From the NCBI RefSeq assembly GCF_000344685.1, contig NW_006920413.1:1491717-1555716 (forward strand): a stretch of DNA of 64,000 bases, written 5' to 3'. Positions within the stretch are counted from its first letter, which is position 1, and each line of letters opens with the position of its first letter. Shown in pieces: positions 13,193-24,781 of the stretch. Under the pieces are notes generated by a model. That model made no database searches. It saw nothing but the letters and a program-made list of their open reading frames with translations, and had not been told where the DNA came from. The translations under genes and the position numbers were made by a program. Source of the DNA: Gloeophyllum trabeum ATCC 11539. Lineage: Eukaryota; Basidiomycota; Agaricomycetes; Gloeophyllales; Gloeophyllaceae.

Positions 13193-15337
13193 ATGGACCT
13201 CTTCCGCGAGACGTTCGCCGGCACCATCGTCAACTTCGTCACGCACGGCAAGGCGCTCCCGTACCCAGAGCAGAGCACCGGCTTCAGGGCGCCCGAGTAC
13301 TTTTGCCCCGAGTGGCAGGCGGCGCACCCGGACGCGTTCCGCCGCCCCTCGACGTCGTCGGAGCAGACCACTATAGGCGACACGCAGCCGCAGGAGAAGG
13401 GAAAGGAAAAGAGGCAGGAAAATGTGCAGGTCGAGAGCGCGCCTGACCCGCGTTCGGAGAGCCAGCCTGCGCGGCAGCCCGAAGAAGCGGAGAAGGGACT
13501 CGACCCGAATCTCGTCACCTGGTACGGCCCCGACGACCCCGAGAACCCGCGCAACTGGTCCTCGGCCAAGAAGGCATTTGTTACCAGCCAGCTGTGCCTC
13601 CTCACCTTCTCCATCTATATCGGTAGCAGTATCTACACAGCAGGCTTGGTCGATTTGACCCAGCGGTTCCACGTGTCGCAGGTTGCGGCGACGCTGGGCC
13701 TGACGCTGTTCGTGCTTGGGTACGGGGTGGGGCCGATGGTGAGTCTGGCGTCGTGTTTGGGCTGCGACAGCAATCTGACGCGTTCGAGAGCAGTTCCTTG
13801 CCCCTCTTTCGGAGATTCCGGCGCTGGGCAGGAATTTTATATACATCATCACCCTCCTCATTTTTGTCTGTCTGCAAGTACCCACTGCGGTATGCCGTAC
13901 TCTCTTCGACTTCTGCGCATCCTTGACATCATATCCCTAGCTGGCGAACAATCTAGGCACCCTGCTGCCCCTCCGATTTCTCGCAGGCTTTTTCGGCTCG
14001 CCATGCCTCGCCACTGGCGGCGCCTCGCTCGCCGATATGGTGAGTCTTGCCTCATCACAAGTCCTCACCGTCCGCCCATCTACGCACTGTTAGTATATCC
14101 CCGCCAAGCGCGCGTACGCCATCGGCATCTGGGGCATCGCCGCCGTGTGCGGGCCCGTCCTCGGGCCGCTCCTCGGCGGGTTCGCGGCCGACGCGGAGAG
14201 CTGGCGCTGGACGATCTGGATCCTCCTCTGGCTCTCCGGCGGCGCGCTCGCGATCCTCGTCTTCACCCTCCCCGAGACGTCCGCCGCGCACATCCTCGTC
14301 AAGCGCGCTCGAAGACTGCGGAAGCTCACGGGGAATGAGAAGCTCAGGACGGAGGGCGAGATGGAGCAGGCGGAGATGAGCGCGCGGGAGGTGGCGATGA
14401 TGACGCTCGTGAGGCCGTTTGTGCTGAGTGTCAAGGAGCCGATTGTGTTCTTTTTGAATCTGTATATCGCGCTGGTGTATGGGCTGTTGTATTTGTGGTT
14501 TGAGGTGAGTCGGGGACGTGCGAGGCGGTGTGTGGACCGTGCGGGCGAATGCTGACTTGAGGGGGTTCCTCAGGCGTTCCCGATCGTGTTCGTTGAAAAT
14601 CATGGGTTCAACCTGGGCCAGGAAGGGCTTGCATTCTTGGGCATATTCGTGGGCTCTATACTCTCGTACGTTTCCGATTCATATGTGGCGTCTTTCACTT
14701 CCCCGCTGACCGCCTGCGGTCGAATGCATCAGGTACGCAGGCTTTTGCATATACTGCTATTTCTGGCTGGAGAAACAGTTCGAGCAGGGCGGGATGGAAG
14801 TGGTGCCCGAGAAACGCCTCCCGCCTGCCTTTGTGGGCGGCATCGCCGTACGTATCTAGCCTTTCTTCCTCCCTATCCTTCCCTTTACGCACCCTTACCG
14901 CCCGTGCCCGACCCAGCTTCCCATATGCATGTTCTGGTTCGGCTGGACCGCGTCCGCATCGATCCCGTGGATCGTGCCCATCATCGGCTCCGCGTTCTTT
15001 GGCATAGGCGCGTTCCTGCTCTTCCAGGCGGTACTCAACTACCTCGGCGACGCGTACCCGCGCTACGCGGCGAGCGTGCTCGCGGGGAACGACCTCTTCC
15101 GCGCGGGCTTCGGCGCGGCGTTCCCGCTGTTTGCGAACGCGATGTTCAAGAATCTGGGCGGCCCGGGCGGCGTGGCGTGGGCGAGCACGCTGATCGGGCT
15201 GTTGGCGGTGGTGATGATACCCATTCCTTGGGTGCTTTGGAAGGTAAGTGGGGCGTGGGTGTGAGTGTCGATGGGTTTATTGATTGTTTTCGCAGTATGG
15301 TGCGCGGATCAGGAAGTTGTCGAAGTATGCGGATTGA
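13193..15337 (+). CDS. MFS transporter, DHA1 (drug:H+ antiporter, FLU1/TPO-like) family
   Basis: This is a plasma-membrane exporter of the 12-TM drug:proton antiporter family; the substrate (drug, polyamine or toxin) cannot be read from sequence. The ATG at 13193 opens a long charged cytosolic N-terminus of about 115 residues, ending in the family's [18 protein letters not shown] signature just before TM1. Later hallmarks are [45 protein letters not shown] (motif C region), [12 protein letters not shown] and [20 protein letters not shown]. Eight exons fit, beginning near 13193, 13796, 13942, 14095, 14574, 14733, 14921 and 15295. The last ends [13 protein letters not shown] and TGA at 15335-15337. 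Each splice restores the frame, so the gene appears intact. Confidence 0.9.
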
Positions 15338-15937
15338 CGTGCTTGGGTTTTCCCTCGTGTGGAAGAGGTAGACGGTTCACAAAATATATTGATTGTCAAG
15401 GTATAGAACATCGCTGTATTATTCGTTAAATTATATCATAGAGTAGACATAAACATGTATCGTAGTGCGATCGAACCGGATTCCGTCCCCACGTTTTGAA
15501 AGTCGCGCCACGAATATTCCTATCCTACCTCTTTCTGGGTAGGGCCATCGTCCTGCACACTGTTGTTACGCCCAGTTAATGATGGTCAGCGCTTCGTGTT
15601 CGATCGGCGTTGGTCTTGCCGCGTCGCAGTTGCTCTATGTGTTCGACCTGATGGCAGTACCCCTGCTGTACGTCCTCTGTGCTTTTAGCTGATACAAAGC
15701 CTGCGCATACCCTGCCGCGGGATAGCTAGCTTCCAGCTGATGACTGAGTGGGTGGGATTCCAGACTAGTGATATAATTACCCTGTGACCGCATTGTTTTT
15801 TAACGCGATTCCAGTGCAAACAATTAGTATAATGGCTACTATAGATATAGGGGTGCTGAGATATTTTACATTAGCGTGAGTACTCGAAGGACAACCCTCC
15901 TCTGGATGAAACTGAGCTCCGGCGAAGAGGGCGTGCA
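15338..15937. other. intergenic between convergent MFS and BTB genes
   Basis: 600 bp with no recognisable gene; it is AT-richer than the flanking exons and likely holds both 3' ends. Confidence 0.6.
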
Positions 15938-17665
15938 CTACTTAACCCGAGGTCGCTTGGCAGGCCTCTCAGACGCCTCGGACAGCACCTCCACCACACT
16001 TGCCATAATACCTATGCAGTGAGAGTAGTTCGGCGTAAAGACTTTTGGGACCATCTCTTTCAATTCCCGAGTTACTGTAGAGGTGTGGTGGGATCTCAGG
16101 AACTGGATCACTAGCTTTTGTACCGCGGGATACCTATAGCAGAAGACGTTCGCATGAGCCGCGTGACGGTGTATCCCAGGCGTGCTATAGCATACTCGCC
16201 TCGAAGTGAATTTGGAGAACAAGCGCTTGACAATGCTTTCCTCGGTGAGACCCGCTTTGATAGCGTCTAGAGAAAGTTTCTCCAGAGATACAAGGCCGAG
16301 CTGCAATGACATCACCATTGGGGGATTAGTACATAGGTCAATGGCATAGGAGAGGACAGCCCAAACCTTGTTGGCTAGACGATACATTGACCGGGGTGAG
16401 CACGACGGAATTGAATCACCCTCTGCCGCCGCGTTTGACTGGGAGGACATAAAGCGTATATTACCGGTGCAGAGATAGAAAATCAGGGCTCGCCACCTAT
16501 AGCAGGGAAGTCAGCCCGACATCGGAGATGTTATAGCACGAAAGAACTCACGTCCGATATGCAGCAGAAACTATTAGGAAGTCAGTGCCAGAGTATGTTA
16601 GTTCATCCGAGCTTGTTGCTTGCTCCGAGACGGTGCTGCTATTGTCCTTGACATCCTCTTCGTCCTCGTCACCTTCTTCGTCCTCGTCACTCTCTTCGCC
16701 CTCGTCTCCCTCTTCGCCCTCGTCTCCCTCTTCGCCCTCGTCTCCCTCTTCGCCCTCTTCGCCTTCGTCGCCCTCTTCGACCGTGACATCCTCTCCACTC
16801 TCACCGTCCTCTTCGCTCTCGTCATCCTCTTTGTCCTCACCCACGTAGTCCTTGTCATTCTCATCATCATCATCATCATTTTCAAGGTCACTGTCGTCGC
16901 TGTAATCATACATATCTATATCATTAGGCACAGGGTCATCGGAGGTCGGTAGACGGCAATTGTTGCAGACTAGAGACCAATCTTATTAGTATGTGGAGCC
17001 CTCACACAGAAAAGTTACAGACATCTTTCAAAGGTGTTCCGCGCTTCATCTCCCCTCAAATTTACCGAGGCTATCAGAGTATCCCAGTTGGCGAAGACCG
17101 GAAGCGGATCGGCAAGCCGTCCAGATTTCAGACGCATGGAGTACGCAAAGAACCGTATGTTGTTGTATCTGAATTCATCCGAGTCCAGGCTCCTTAGGAT
17201 GGTACGCTGGAGTGGACTGATGGATGATTCCGTGGGACACAACTGGCCAGACGTTTGAGTCGTCGAGACGACGAAATAGAGGAGACAGCCTTGAGAGTAT
17301 GGATCATGTTCAGTCCACTCTGCCAGTACACGAAAATCACATTCTTCATTTGTAGTAGAGAGATGGAGTATAATAGTGTTGACTGGCTCAGGTGTGCCGT
17401 CTGAAGCCTTTGTTCTTAGCGTCGCAACTTGTAAAGGGCCACGAACTCGCTTCAAATCGACTTCAATGCAGGCGGCAAGAGTAAACCTTGGATATTCACA
17501 GATAGCGCGCTTCGGCAAGGCTTTCACGGTAACGTGAAACCTCCATCCGGGCCCACAAGGCGGGCTGGACAGCATTATGATTTGCGAGTCGACCGGGAAC
17601 TCAGTCACCTTCAGCACAGATGTGATAGACCTGCTGTGCCCTTGATATTCCGCTATCTTCTCCAT
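15938..17665 (-). CDS. BTB-domain protein with acidic linker (polypore-type family), intact copy
   Basis: Five exons (17023-17665, 16552-16969, 16367-16496, 16200-16300, 15938-16133) join to 495 aa. Residues 1-215 form a MATH/TRAF-like N-terminal region (CGPGWRFHVTVKA, AEWTEHDPYSQGCLLYFVV, IRFFAYSMRLKSGRL). An extremely acidic linker follows (DYSDDSDLEND, then DEGEEG repeats). Next is the second half of a BTB/POZ fold (WRALIFYLCTGNIRF, CSPRSMYRLANK) and then the BACK-like helices (SLEKLSLDAIKAGLTEESIV, YPAVQKLVIQFLRSHH). The C-terminus is basic (AKRPRVK). Such proteins are probable CUL3 substrate adaptors or transcriptional regulators; no specific partner is evident. The exon-4 donor is GC (GAG|GCGAGT). 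The exon-1 donor (GTCTGT) is weak and is my least certain junction. Confidence 0.8.
16692..16757. repeat. 18-bp coding minisatellite in the BTB acidic linker
   Basis: Three full copies (16692-16709, 16710-16727, 16728-16745) and a partial fourth of the unit ctcttcgccctcgtctcc are found. On the coding (minus) strand each unit encodes six acidic/glycine residues (GDEGEE). Diverged copies extend the tract on both sides, to about 16640-16860. Confidence 0.9.
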
Positions 17666-18224
17666 ACTTCAGATAGAATAGGGTAAAGCATAAGGCAAGA
17701 AGAGCAGGTGGTGGATCAAGGTGAAGCGACGCGTTAGCGTCGCAATCGCCTATATAACGGGCGTGTTATTTTTAGAGGCAAAACGTAACGGGAAGGAGGG
17801 AAGCTTGATTAGGAAGCACTGTGGCTGTCGCGTGGCTGATTTCTGCGCCTGTCATAAGGATCCGGGGGCGGGGACTCCTCACTCGTGGATATTGCAAAGC
17901 AGCTATTTACACTAAGGAATCACGTCTCACGCTTCAAGCTCAAGCTTTGTCGACATGTAAGCTGGCTCCCTTCCAAGTACCTTACTGCAGTCAGGATACC
18001 ACGGCTGCCGATTACAATGAATAGTAATACATCCTTGTCTCGAACCCAGGACGCACGCCGAACTCTTGAAATTAGGATTAAGCACCAATATATATTATAG
18101 AATGTAGCCATATTCTACGGTCTCAGCACAGTTGAACCAGTGCTGTGGCAGCTCGTGTGAGCTGTTGCACCCCCTCTTACACTCAAGGGTGTCAAACTAG
18201 GAACGTTGTCCGAGTCCAGAAGCC

Positions 18225-18710
18225 GCACTAGTCTATCAGACGCTCGCGCGGTGCAGGTCTTAGGAGCATATCGGAGAGCATTTTCACTACATTAGTCAAC
18301 ATGCTTACGCAATGAAAGTACTCCGGTGCTTTCGAGACCATCTCCGTCAATTCGGGGCTCACTACGGTGGTATGGTGCAACCACAGGAGGTCAATCAGGA
18401 GCTAGTACGCTGCCGGATGCCCACATCCAACCTTGGAGTTAGCTACAGCCTACAGATACATGTCTTTCATTAGAATATGCGACTTATATCAAGATGATCT
18501 TGGGGAACGGACGGCTGACGATATTTGCTCAGTGAGCAGTTCTTTCATGCTATCCAGAGCGAGATTCTCTAGAGAGTCAAGCCCGAGCTGCGGTATCAGC
18601 GGAGATGATGATACAGTCAGCATGTTGGTGAGGGGGTACAATAGCACAGGAGAGTACTAACAGTGTTTGCCAGACGGTACATTGTTTGTTAGTGCATCCT
18701 GCACAGTACA
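18225..18710 (-). pseudogene. BTB-family remnant (C-terminal half)
   Basis: Minus-strand translation recovers, in order, MYRLANT, LGLDSLENLALDSMKELLTE, then (after a frameshift) NIVSRPFPKI, then GHPAAY-stop-LLIDLLWLHHTTVV, then SPELTEMVSKAPEYFHC. These correspond to successive blocks of the intact BTB gene at 15938-17665. The in-frame TAG within the 'YPAVQKL' block (about 18395) and the frameshift near 18515 mark it as dead. The N-terminal part of the gene is absent or unrecognisable. Confidence 0.7.
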
Positions 18711-19894
18711 AGGTCAAAGTCATCAATGTATACGTTCCTTACAGATGACCTGTGATACAGATTACCTGTTGGTTGATGCTCTCAGGCTATTCATCACAGA
18801 ATGTTGCAATGCTAAAGAAGTTCCATTTTGGCATGACACAGCATAACCGCATCTATGCCTTTGTCGCTGCCAGGGGTCTACCTTGAAGCAAGGTCCATCA
18901 CCAAGAACCAACCCACTAGCAGCCTCACCCAATCCACCTGTTCCACCACAGCTTGGTATGCCCTCGTCAAAAGAGGATTAGCCACAGGCCAACAATATCA
19001 GCAATGATGGTTTCTGTCCACCCATCATAGAATGAACCTAGATAGCCAATTATGCAAAAGGCCAACAATGTGATGGTCTCGTTAAGCTTGTTCGAACACC
19101 TTAGTCCCAGTTTCTGAGGATGTTATCAGTGATTACCTCATTCGGATGATGCGAAGTGCCTGACTGGAACACATGATCTCAGCCAGCAATTCGGGGGTTA
19201 TCACTCCAGTAGTCATCACACAGTATGATAGAGAACTAGTGTCAGTGCATGCATAGATTATAAATGTAGCCAGACTGAGAAACTTAAGCCAACGAGGAAG
19301 TAGTTCTTCGCAGCACCCTACGAAGAAATTCACAAGTACTGACCATGCCATTGGTTTTGATGGCAAGCATTCTGATATCATGCATATGCTGTTACCAGCT
19401 GCTTTTGAAGTACTTCGAACTGCACGTCCACTTATGATATGCATGTTTGTAGCAAGCTACGGGAGGGCCGGTGTGAGGGCAAGTTGGCCTAGTAGTGGAA
19501 ACCAACAGAACAAAGAGCGGAACGTGTCAGAGAGAATACTTCGCTGTTGAGGGCTCCGGTCTACGTGTTCAGCGTCAGGCGAGGTTTGAGTAGAGTAATT
19601 TCTAGCGCTTCCTGTGTTGCGGGAGAATACTTAGACTGCCAGCAGTAAATGGCGAAGACCGCCGCTGTTCCCTCATTCAGAGGACAATGGCGCCCGGACA
19701 GCCAGGAGTGGCAATTGTGACGCGGTTCGAATGCAAATTTGTTTGGCCCTGTGGGCGTTGCTATGCCGGATATGGAAGCCTCATGTTCGAGAATCAGGTG
19801 AGCAACTCTAGCCACAACTCGTACTTCAATCCCGCCATTCACTCGCGACACACACACCCTTCACTATCCACACAACCGCGACACCGAATACATC
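18711..19894. other. degenerate stretch, possibly a further BTB fragment
   Basis: On the minus strand, 19133-19240 reads YCVMTTGVITPELLAEIM, which resembles the 'HHTSTVTRELKEMV' block of the BTB family; this is suggestive only. The rest of the 1.2 kb is stop-rich with no recognisable domain. Confidence 0.35.
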
Positions 19895-20638
19895 ATGGGT
19901 CGACCCGCTGGCAGCGACAACGGCTCTGGCTGCATCTCCGACCATTCCTCATCCTCAAGTGCTTCGTCCAGCACGCGTCCTACCCCAACCACACCCACCA
20001 AACGCCGCTCAAACCCTCCCCCCCTTCGCCTAAATTCCATAGGCGTTGACCCTTCTACACTTGTCGGGAAGACGCTGACGCGAATCCGCCGTTCCCGCTC
20101 CCATCCGGCCTTGACTCTCGATTTCGCGGACAAAACGAGCTTCCAAATTCTTGTGGATGGTTATGATCCAATCCACAAAGGTGTCCCGAAGGAGCTGGAG
20201 ATGGATGACGGGTTTGCAGGAGTGTTGAAGGCCTGCGCCAACCCGGGCGACAAGGAAAAGGGAAATTGGAGCGGTGGAAAGCTGGAAAAGGGAATGCTCG
20301 TTACCGACTGTGCCCTCATACGGTTAACGGACAAGGCGTTCGAGAGGCAGAAGGCGAAGGCTGCGGAGACTACGAAGCATGGGCTCGCTCCCAGCATCGG
20401 CAAGGAGGCCAAGTGGGACCAAAACCATCTAGGGATCGCCTTCAAATTCGCGTCGGTCGAGACAGAAGATACACGCTCGAGATGGCATTGTGTTTGGGCC
20501 ACCCTCGCTGAATACGACGAGGATGCGGGCACCTGCTTGTTCCGGAGCTACGATGACGTGTATCTGAATAAACTGGAGCGCTCGCCGCGGAAGGGACGCT
20601 TCAAGCGCAACAAGTCCCGTAATCCTGACAGGTTCTGA
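19895..20638 (+). CDS. conserved basidiomycete protein of unknown function (247 aa)
   Basis: A single-exon gene from the ATG at 19895 to the TGA at 20636-20638. Residues 1-45 are Ser/Thr/Pro-rich and probably disordered. Residues 47-215 form a compact, mixed alpha/beta-looking domain (DPSTLVGKTLTRIRRSRSHP, LVDGYDPIHKGVPKELEMD, WDQNHLGIAFKFASVE, RWHCVWATLAEYDEDAGTC). The tail is basic (RKGRFKRNKSRNPDRF). I recognise no catalytic motif. Coding is supported by the long frame, good codon use and a position clear of other genes. Upstream is a short pyrimidine- and CA-rich leader typical of fungal 5' UTRs. Confidence 0.7.
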   Translation: MGRPAGSDNGSGCISDHSSSSSASSSTRPTPTTPTKRRSNPPPLRLNSIGVDPSTLVGKTLTRIRRSRSHPALTLDFADKTSFQILVDGYDPIHKGVPKELEMDDGFAGVLKACANPGDKEKGNWSGGKLEKGMLVTDCALIRLTDKAFERQKAKAAETTKHGLAPSIGKEAKWDQNHLGIAFKFASVETEDTRSRWHCVWATLAEYDEDAGTCLFRSYDDVYLNKLERSPRKGRFKRNKSRNPDRF

Positions 20639-21187
20639 GCCAGTGGTTTTGGTCTGTTGCATCTCTGGTCGTTCTTCTTTCCGTCGAACTGACATATTAT
20701 CATCGTTGGCCCATAAGCATTACCCCGTAACGACATTTAAGGATCTCTCGCGCTACCTATCTTACATTATCCGCAGCACCGCATGCTGCCCGCTATCATC
20801 GCCACCTCACTCTCCACGAATCTGTATATTGGATCTACCTTTGCTCGCGGCCACCGCACATTGTATCATCGCAGTTTGCTCTATCTTTATCGCGTACTGT
20901 TCAGTGAGCATAGGGTATCTACTTTTCCAGTGCTGCTTCTCCTGTACATAGGTGACATTTCTACCGCTACAGACTATGGTGCTTTCAAGTCTTGCATTTT
21001 CTACGTAGAATGGATAGCACTAGTAATGTACAATTATTGGACTCGGCCTGTGTGTCATTATTAACGTGTTTCTCGATACTGTTGAGGGCACCTTGCCTGC
21101 GTCGTTCCTCTGGCGCCGCTCCCTTACGAGGGAGGTAAAAAGGGGTCCACAAGGTATTTCTGGTTGAGCCATACTGGCAAAAGAATC
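20639..21187. other. intergenic, nothing recognised
   Basis: 3' flank of the preceding gene and downstream flank of the tRNA; no conserved ORF seen. Confidence 0.6.
21179..21182 (-). terminator. Pol III terminator (T4) of tRNA-Leu
   Basis: Four T residues on the minus strand begin 6 nt past the tRNA discriminator base, as expected for RNA polymerase III termination. Confidence 0.6.
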
Positions 21188-21282
21188 TGACAACGACGAG
21201 ATTCGAACTCGCGCGGGAAGACCCATCACGGTGTGTCCTTATTGACCTAAACGTGACGCCGTAACCACTTGGCTACGTTGCC
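21188..21282 (-). tRNA. tRNA-Leu(UAG) with short intron
   Basis: A complete cloverleaf can be drawn on the minus strand. The acceptor stem is GGCAACG with CGTTGTC (one G-U pair). The D-arm is GCCAAGTGGTTACGGC. The anticodon stem is TCACG/CGTGA with a loop that starts TTTAGG. The T-arm is GCGAG-TTCGAAT-CTCGT, and the discriminator is A. A long variable arm (GGG-TCTT-CCC) makes this a class II tRNA. UAG as anticodon plus the A discriminator gives leucine. The loop is about 14 nt too long, which fits an intron at the canonical 37/38 position. The D-arm and T-arm sequences match A- and B-box promoters. Confidence 0.9.
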
Positions 21283-21929
21283 ATACACAATCTGTCCGTG
21301 TAGGCATATAGATGGTATGGACTGGCAGACAATGCTGATCGCTGCCGTTTCCTTACTTTTGTCACGTACACTACAGAACTACATACGCCAAAATTCGTGC
21401 TCTTGGGATACGGTGCCGACCTGAGAGCCCGTTATATCACCCAAATCATGGCTGAGTAACTGGTAAGTACAACAGGCATGCCATCTATGTCTTCAGAAGG
21501 CACAGGCAGCAGACACACGTTTGAGATGTGTGGAGTATTGGTGTAGAGCGCGGTCCACTCACGGTTTCCCGCTGGGTCTCTCCCCGCGCCTGCTGGGGAG
21601 TGACTGTAACATGAAGCACCTTGTCCCCAGTCCAAGCAGAAATGGCCCAGCCAACCTTTTTGCGGTTCTTCGTGAAGCAACGGGCGGGGGCACCGAAACT
21701 TGAACTCAAAGCCGACCTTGGAGACAAGATTGTGATTATTGTCCGTGCGGTGTTGAGGCCGCCGAAGACTTCGCTTCCATGAACTAGCAGTGCCATGATG
21801 ACTTGCCGCAACGAGGAGAAAGGTAAGAGAGCCATCGTAGGCTAGTGGATTCGTCAAACGACCCATACGTTCTCAGCTACTCACCCGGGACGTAGAGAAA
21901 CCTACCAGAAGGAATATGGCTGAGCGCTG

Positions 21930-22720
21930 GGCTTTTGGTTAGTTCTTTTCCTTAGTTGAATTTGAAAAGGACGGCGGACGCCTCGACATCCTGGTCATGA
22001 ACGCCGGTATAGCCAGGCCCACTGACGATACAGAAGGGCCGGAATCGAGGTAGGCCGTTTGCTTTTAGCTGTGTTATCGAATGGCAACGGTACTGTCGTC
22101 AATTTGCACGTTTATAACTTGTCTGCGGCGTTGTGCGCTTTGTTATTACTTCGCGCTCGCTCAAGGCGACTAGTTTCTCCATTCATCCTAGCCCTGTCGT
22201 CGGTAAAAATCAAGTCTGGACCAAAATCGACGATACCATCAGGAGGCTGAGCAGCCTTGATATCAGCGAGAAGATTACTGCCAGACAGCGCGAGTGACAT
22301 CTCAACGAGTACTCGTCACTGTTTAACTATTTCATTGCTTTATGGTGCACAGCTATCAGCATATTCTTGGTCCAGTATTGTAGGTTCGTCTGCCGCCTAC
22401 GCCTCCTGTCAAGGAGGCGGCTGCCGATCCCGAATACTGCGAGCACGGACTACAGTGGAATGTATCAAACTACAAGGCCCCAACTATTGAACATGAAGGC
22501 AAGACGCTCGCACCTATGACTTCGACGGCCGAGAGGGAACACGCCAGCTGACTGTGTCCCATTGACCCGGAAAACATCGACCAGGCCAAAGGCACGATCA
22601 TAGCGCCGAGTGGTTTTGTTATCAGCGATGAGGAATACCAGGCCGTCTTCCTTTGAGTGTGCTGTACAGCTCTGCCTATCCTTGAAGCACTTCGCAAGTC
22701 CTGGCGTATCAATCGTGGTC
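21930..22720 (+). pseudogene. short-chain dehydrogenase/reductase (SDR) pseudogene
   Basis: Pieces of a classical fungal SDR of the retinol-dehydrogenase-like type appear in order but in different frames. They are MAERWAF; FEKDGGRLDILVMNAGIARP (beta4/NAG motif); NLSAALCALLLLRA; QVWTKIDDTIRRLSSLDIS; RLPPTPPVKEAAADPEYC; REGTRQLTVSH; and SGFVISDEEYQA. At least three frameshifts and several stops separate them. The Rossmann N-terminus (TGxxxGxG) is missing. The YxxxK catalytic block is not recognisable. Confidence 0.7.
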
Positions 22721-22983
22721 AGTAGCGACAAAAGGTAGCGTTCGGCAAGTCATGCCATTTGATTTTGTACCGGACAGCGACCGGGTCAGCACTTGCGATT
22801 GGTGTGTTCGCACCTTGCATAGTTATCCTCACTTAAGATCGATAGCACCGCAGCGTCATCTCCAAATGCATTTTAGGCGCAAGCGTAAGAGCATACAACC
22901 ATGAGGGACATGGAACATGTGTAGGTAATGACGAAGCAGGGAAAGACATAGCGAGAGCAAGGGGAAGTGGGATGGTACAGCTT

Positions 22984-23812
22984 TCACCGGTAGCGGCGCA
23001 GGCTGAGGGTGTTGTGCCTCTTCCAAGTGGCCAGCTTGGGGGTATGGTTGTAGCGGTGGCCCTTGCCAATACCACGGTTCTGCCGACAATAGGAATGAGC
23101 AAGAGAGCACTAAGAGTATAGCAGAGTCGCCGACCTTTTTGCCCACGGCGGTGAGACCGCGAGCCTCGCGACGCTTGTGGACAGGGTTGCAGATCCAGTT
23201 GATCCGGGGGTCACGGCGGATCTGCGTACACAGTTAGTAAACCAAGCACATGCCCAACGTAGCATGGAACACATACGGCTTTGTGGTTGGGGTCAACAAG
23301 GATGACCTCGTAGTACTTGTAAACACCATCCTGGTTGATCCAGTAGGAGTTGAGAACCCGCAAGTTTCCGCACCGTCTGCCGACACGCTCCTCTGCGACG
23401 CTCCTCAGGCCACGCTGGGGCTTGAGGTGGTTAACACCCTGCCGGACGGGCTTGCCGTAAGTGGCACCTGGATGCAACGCTCAATTTCTTCCATGGCAGG
23501 AGCATCAAAAAAGGCTCATACCCTTGGGAACATGCTTCTTGCGGTTACCCCTCCTGACGCGCACACGGTACACAACATAGCCTTGCTTGGCCTTGTAACC
23601 CAAGCGGCGAGCCTTGTCGGGACGAGAGGGCCGCGAAGCACGGTGGATGACGTTCAGCTGGCGGTACTCCCAGCAGCTGAAAGCGTGAACAGTAGAATGA
23701 GGACTTCGAGTCGCGACCTGGCACGGAAGACATACCGAACGCGGAGGAGGAAACGGAGGACATCCGACTGCTTCTTCTTGTAGAGCTCGCCGATATACTT
23801 GTAGGCACCCAT
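22984..23812 (-). CDS. RPL15: 60S ribosomal protein eL15
   Basis: Five exons (23736-23812, 23522-23676, 23277-23467, 23135-23221, 22984-23079) splice in frame to 201 aa, the normal eL15 length. Diagnostic stretches are [98 protein letters not shown] and [10 protein letters not shown]. It is a structural protein of the large subunit. All donors are standard except the last intron (AAG|GTCGGC). A further intron in the 5' leader, upstream of the ATG, is likely, as in many fungal ribosomal protein genes. Confidence 0.95.
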
Positions 23813-24781
23813 CGTCGAGCCTGGTGGGATGTATCAGCAAGGTCATTCGCCAGACATCCTCGACCGTCATCCTAGGTCCGAACCCCCAATCCACCCCGTT
23901 CTTTCAGCTCTTCCACTTGAAACGGCAACGAGACACTGTCCCGACAGTCCCTCAACACAGAGAACTGGTGTATACACTCACCAGTCGGACGGTCTTGTCT
24001 TGAGGATGTGTCGAACGGTGTTGAGGAAGACCAGATTTGCGCTTTGCGAGGGCTCGGCTTCTCGGCACGTGCCACGTGGCGGCACTTTCCGTGCTTCCTC
24101 TTGCGGCGGTCGCAGCCTCCTGACTGAGGCTGACTCTCCGACTTGCACTTCGTTTCCGCTGCGCCTGGTTGCGAGAACTCGCCTGGGCTGCGTGCAAAGC
24201 CCTGCAAATGCTGGTGTGTTCGCCGCGTAGCTCTTGCATCTATTGCTTTACGCCTTGCAACATGGAACTATGCTGCATATGCCAGTACATATATGCTGAG
24301 CGCTGAGACCGTGGCGGTCCGTTCCCGTCGTACGCCATAGGAAGGACTCGGTTGCGCTTCACATCAGGAGGACTGACGGCGCTCTAAGGATACCGACAAT
24401 GGTTGCCCTGTCCATTTGGTGGTGAGAGTGCTGTGGCTATATATAAATTTTCCCTACGAAGTTAGGCTATTGATGCTGTCGGAGGCAGGATGACCTTTTC
24501 CAGGTACCAAGCATACCTCAAGCCATCGGTGGCAGCTTCGCTGACACTCCTGACAACTCGAACATTGTTTGAGCAGTCAGTAGCGTCGGCGAGGCACACA
24601 CCGACCCCAGCGCGCCACGGGATTCAGTCGCGCCAGCGGTACCTTCTTCTCCAGCAGATCCACTATCTAGGTCCAGAGCGTTTGCGGACTGGTATAATAG
24701 CTGCCATGGTCGAGAGAGATGGAGCAGACCCGAAGTCGCCCCGATTATTCTGGCCTCTATTGCCTCTTCAACATTCTCGCC
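23813..24781. other. promoter/leader region between divergent RPL15 and DUF2235 genes
   Basis: 968 bp between two divergent starts. The RPL15 5' leader and probable leader intron lie at its left side. No independent gene was recognised. Confidence 0.5.

Noticed and set aside
21432..21866. 144-codon minus-strand ORF
   Set aside because: Protein-like pieces switch between frames and match no family I know; no start or intron structure makes sense.
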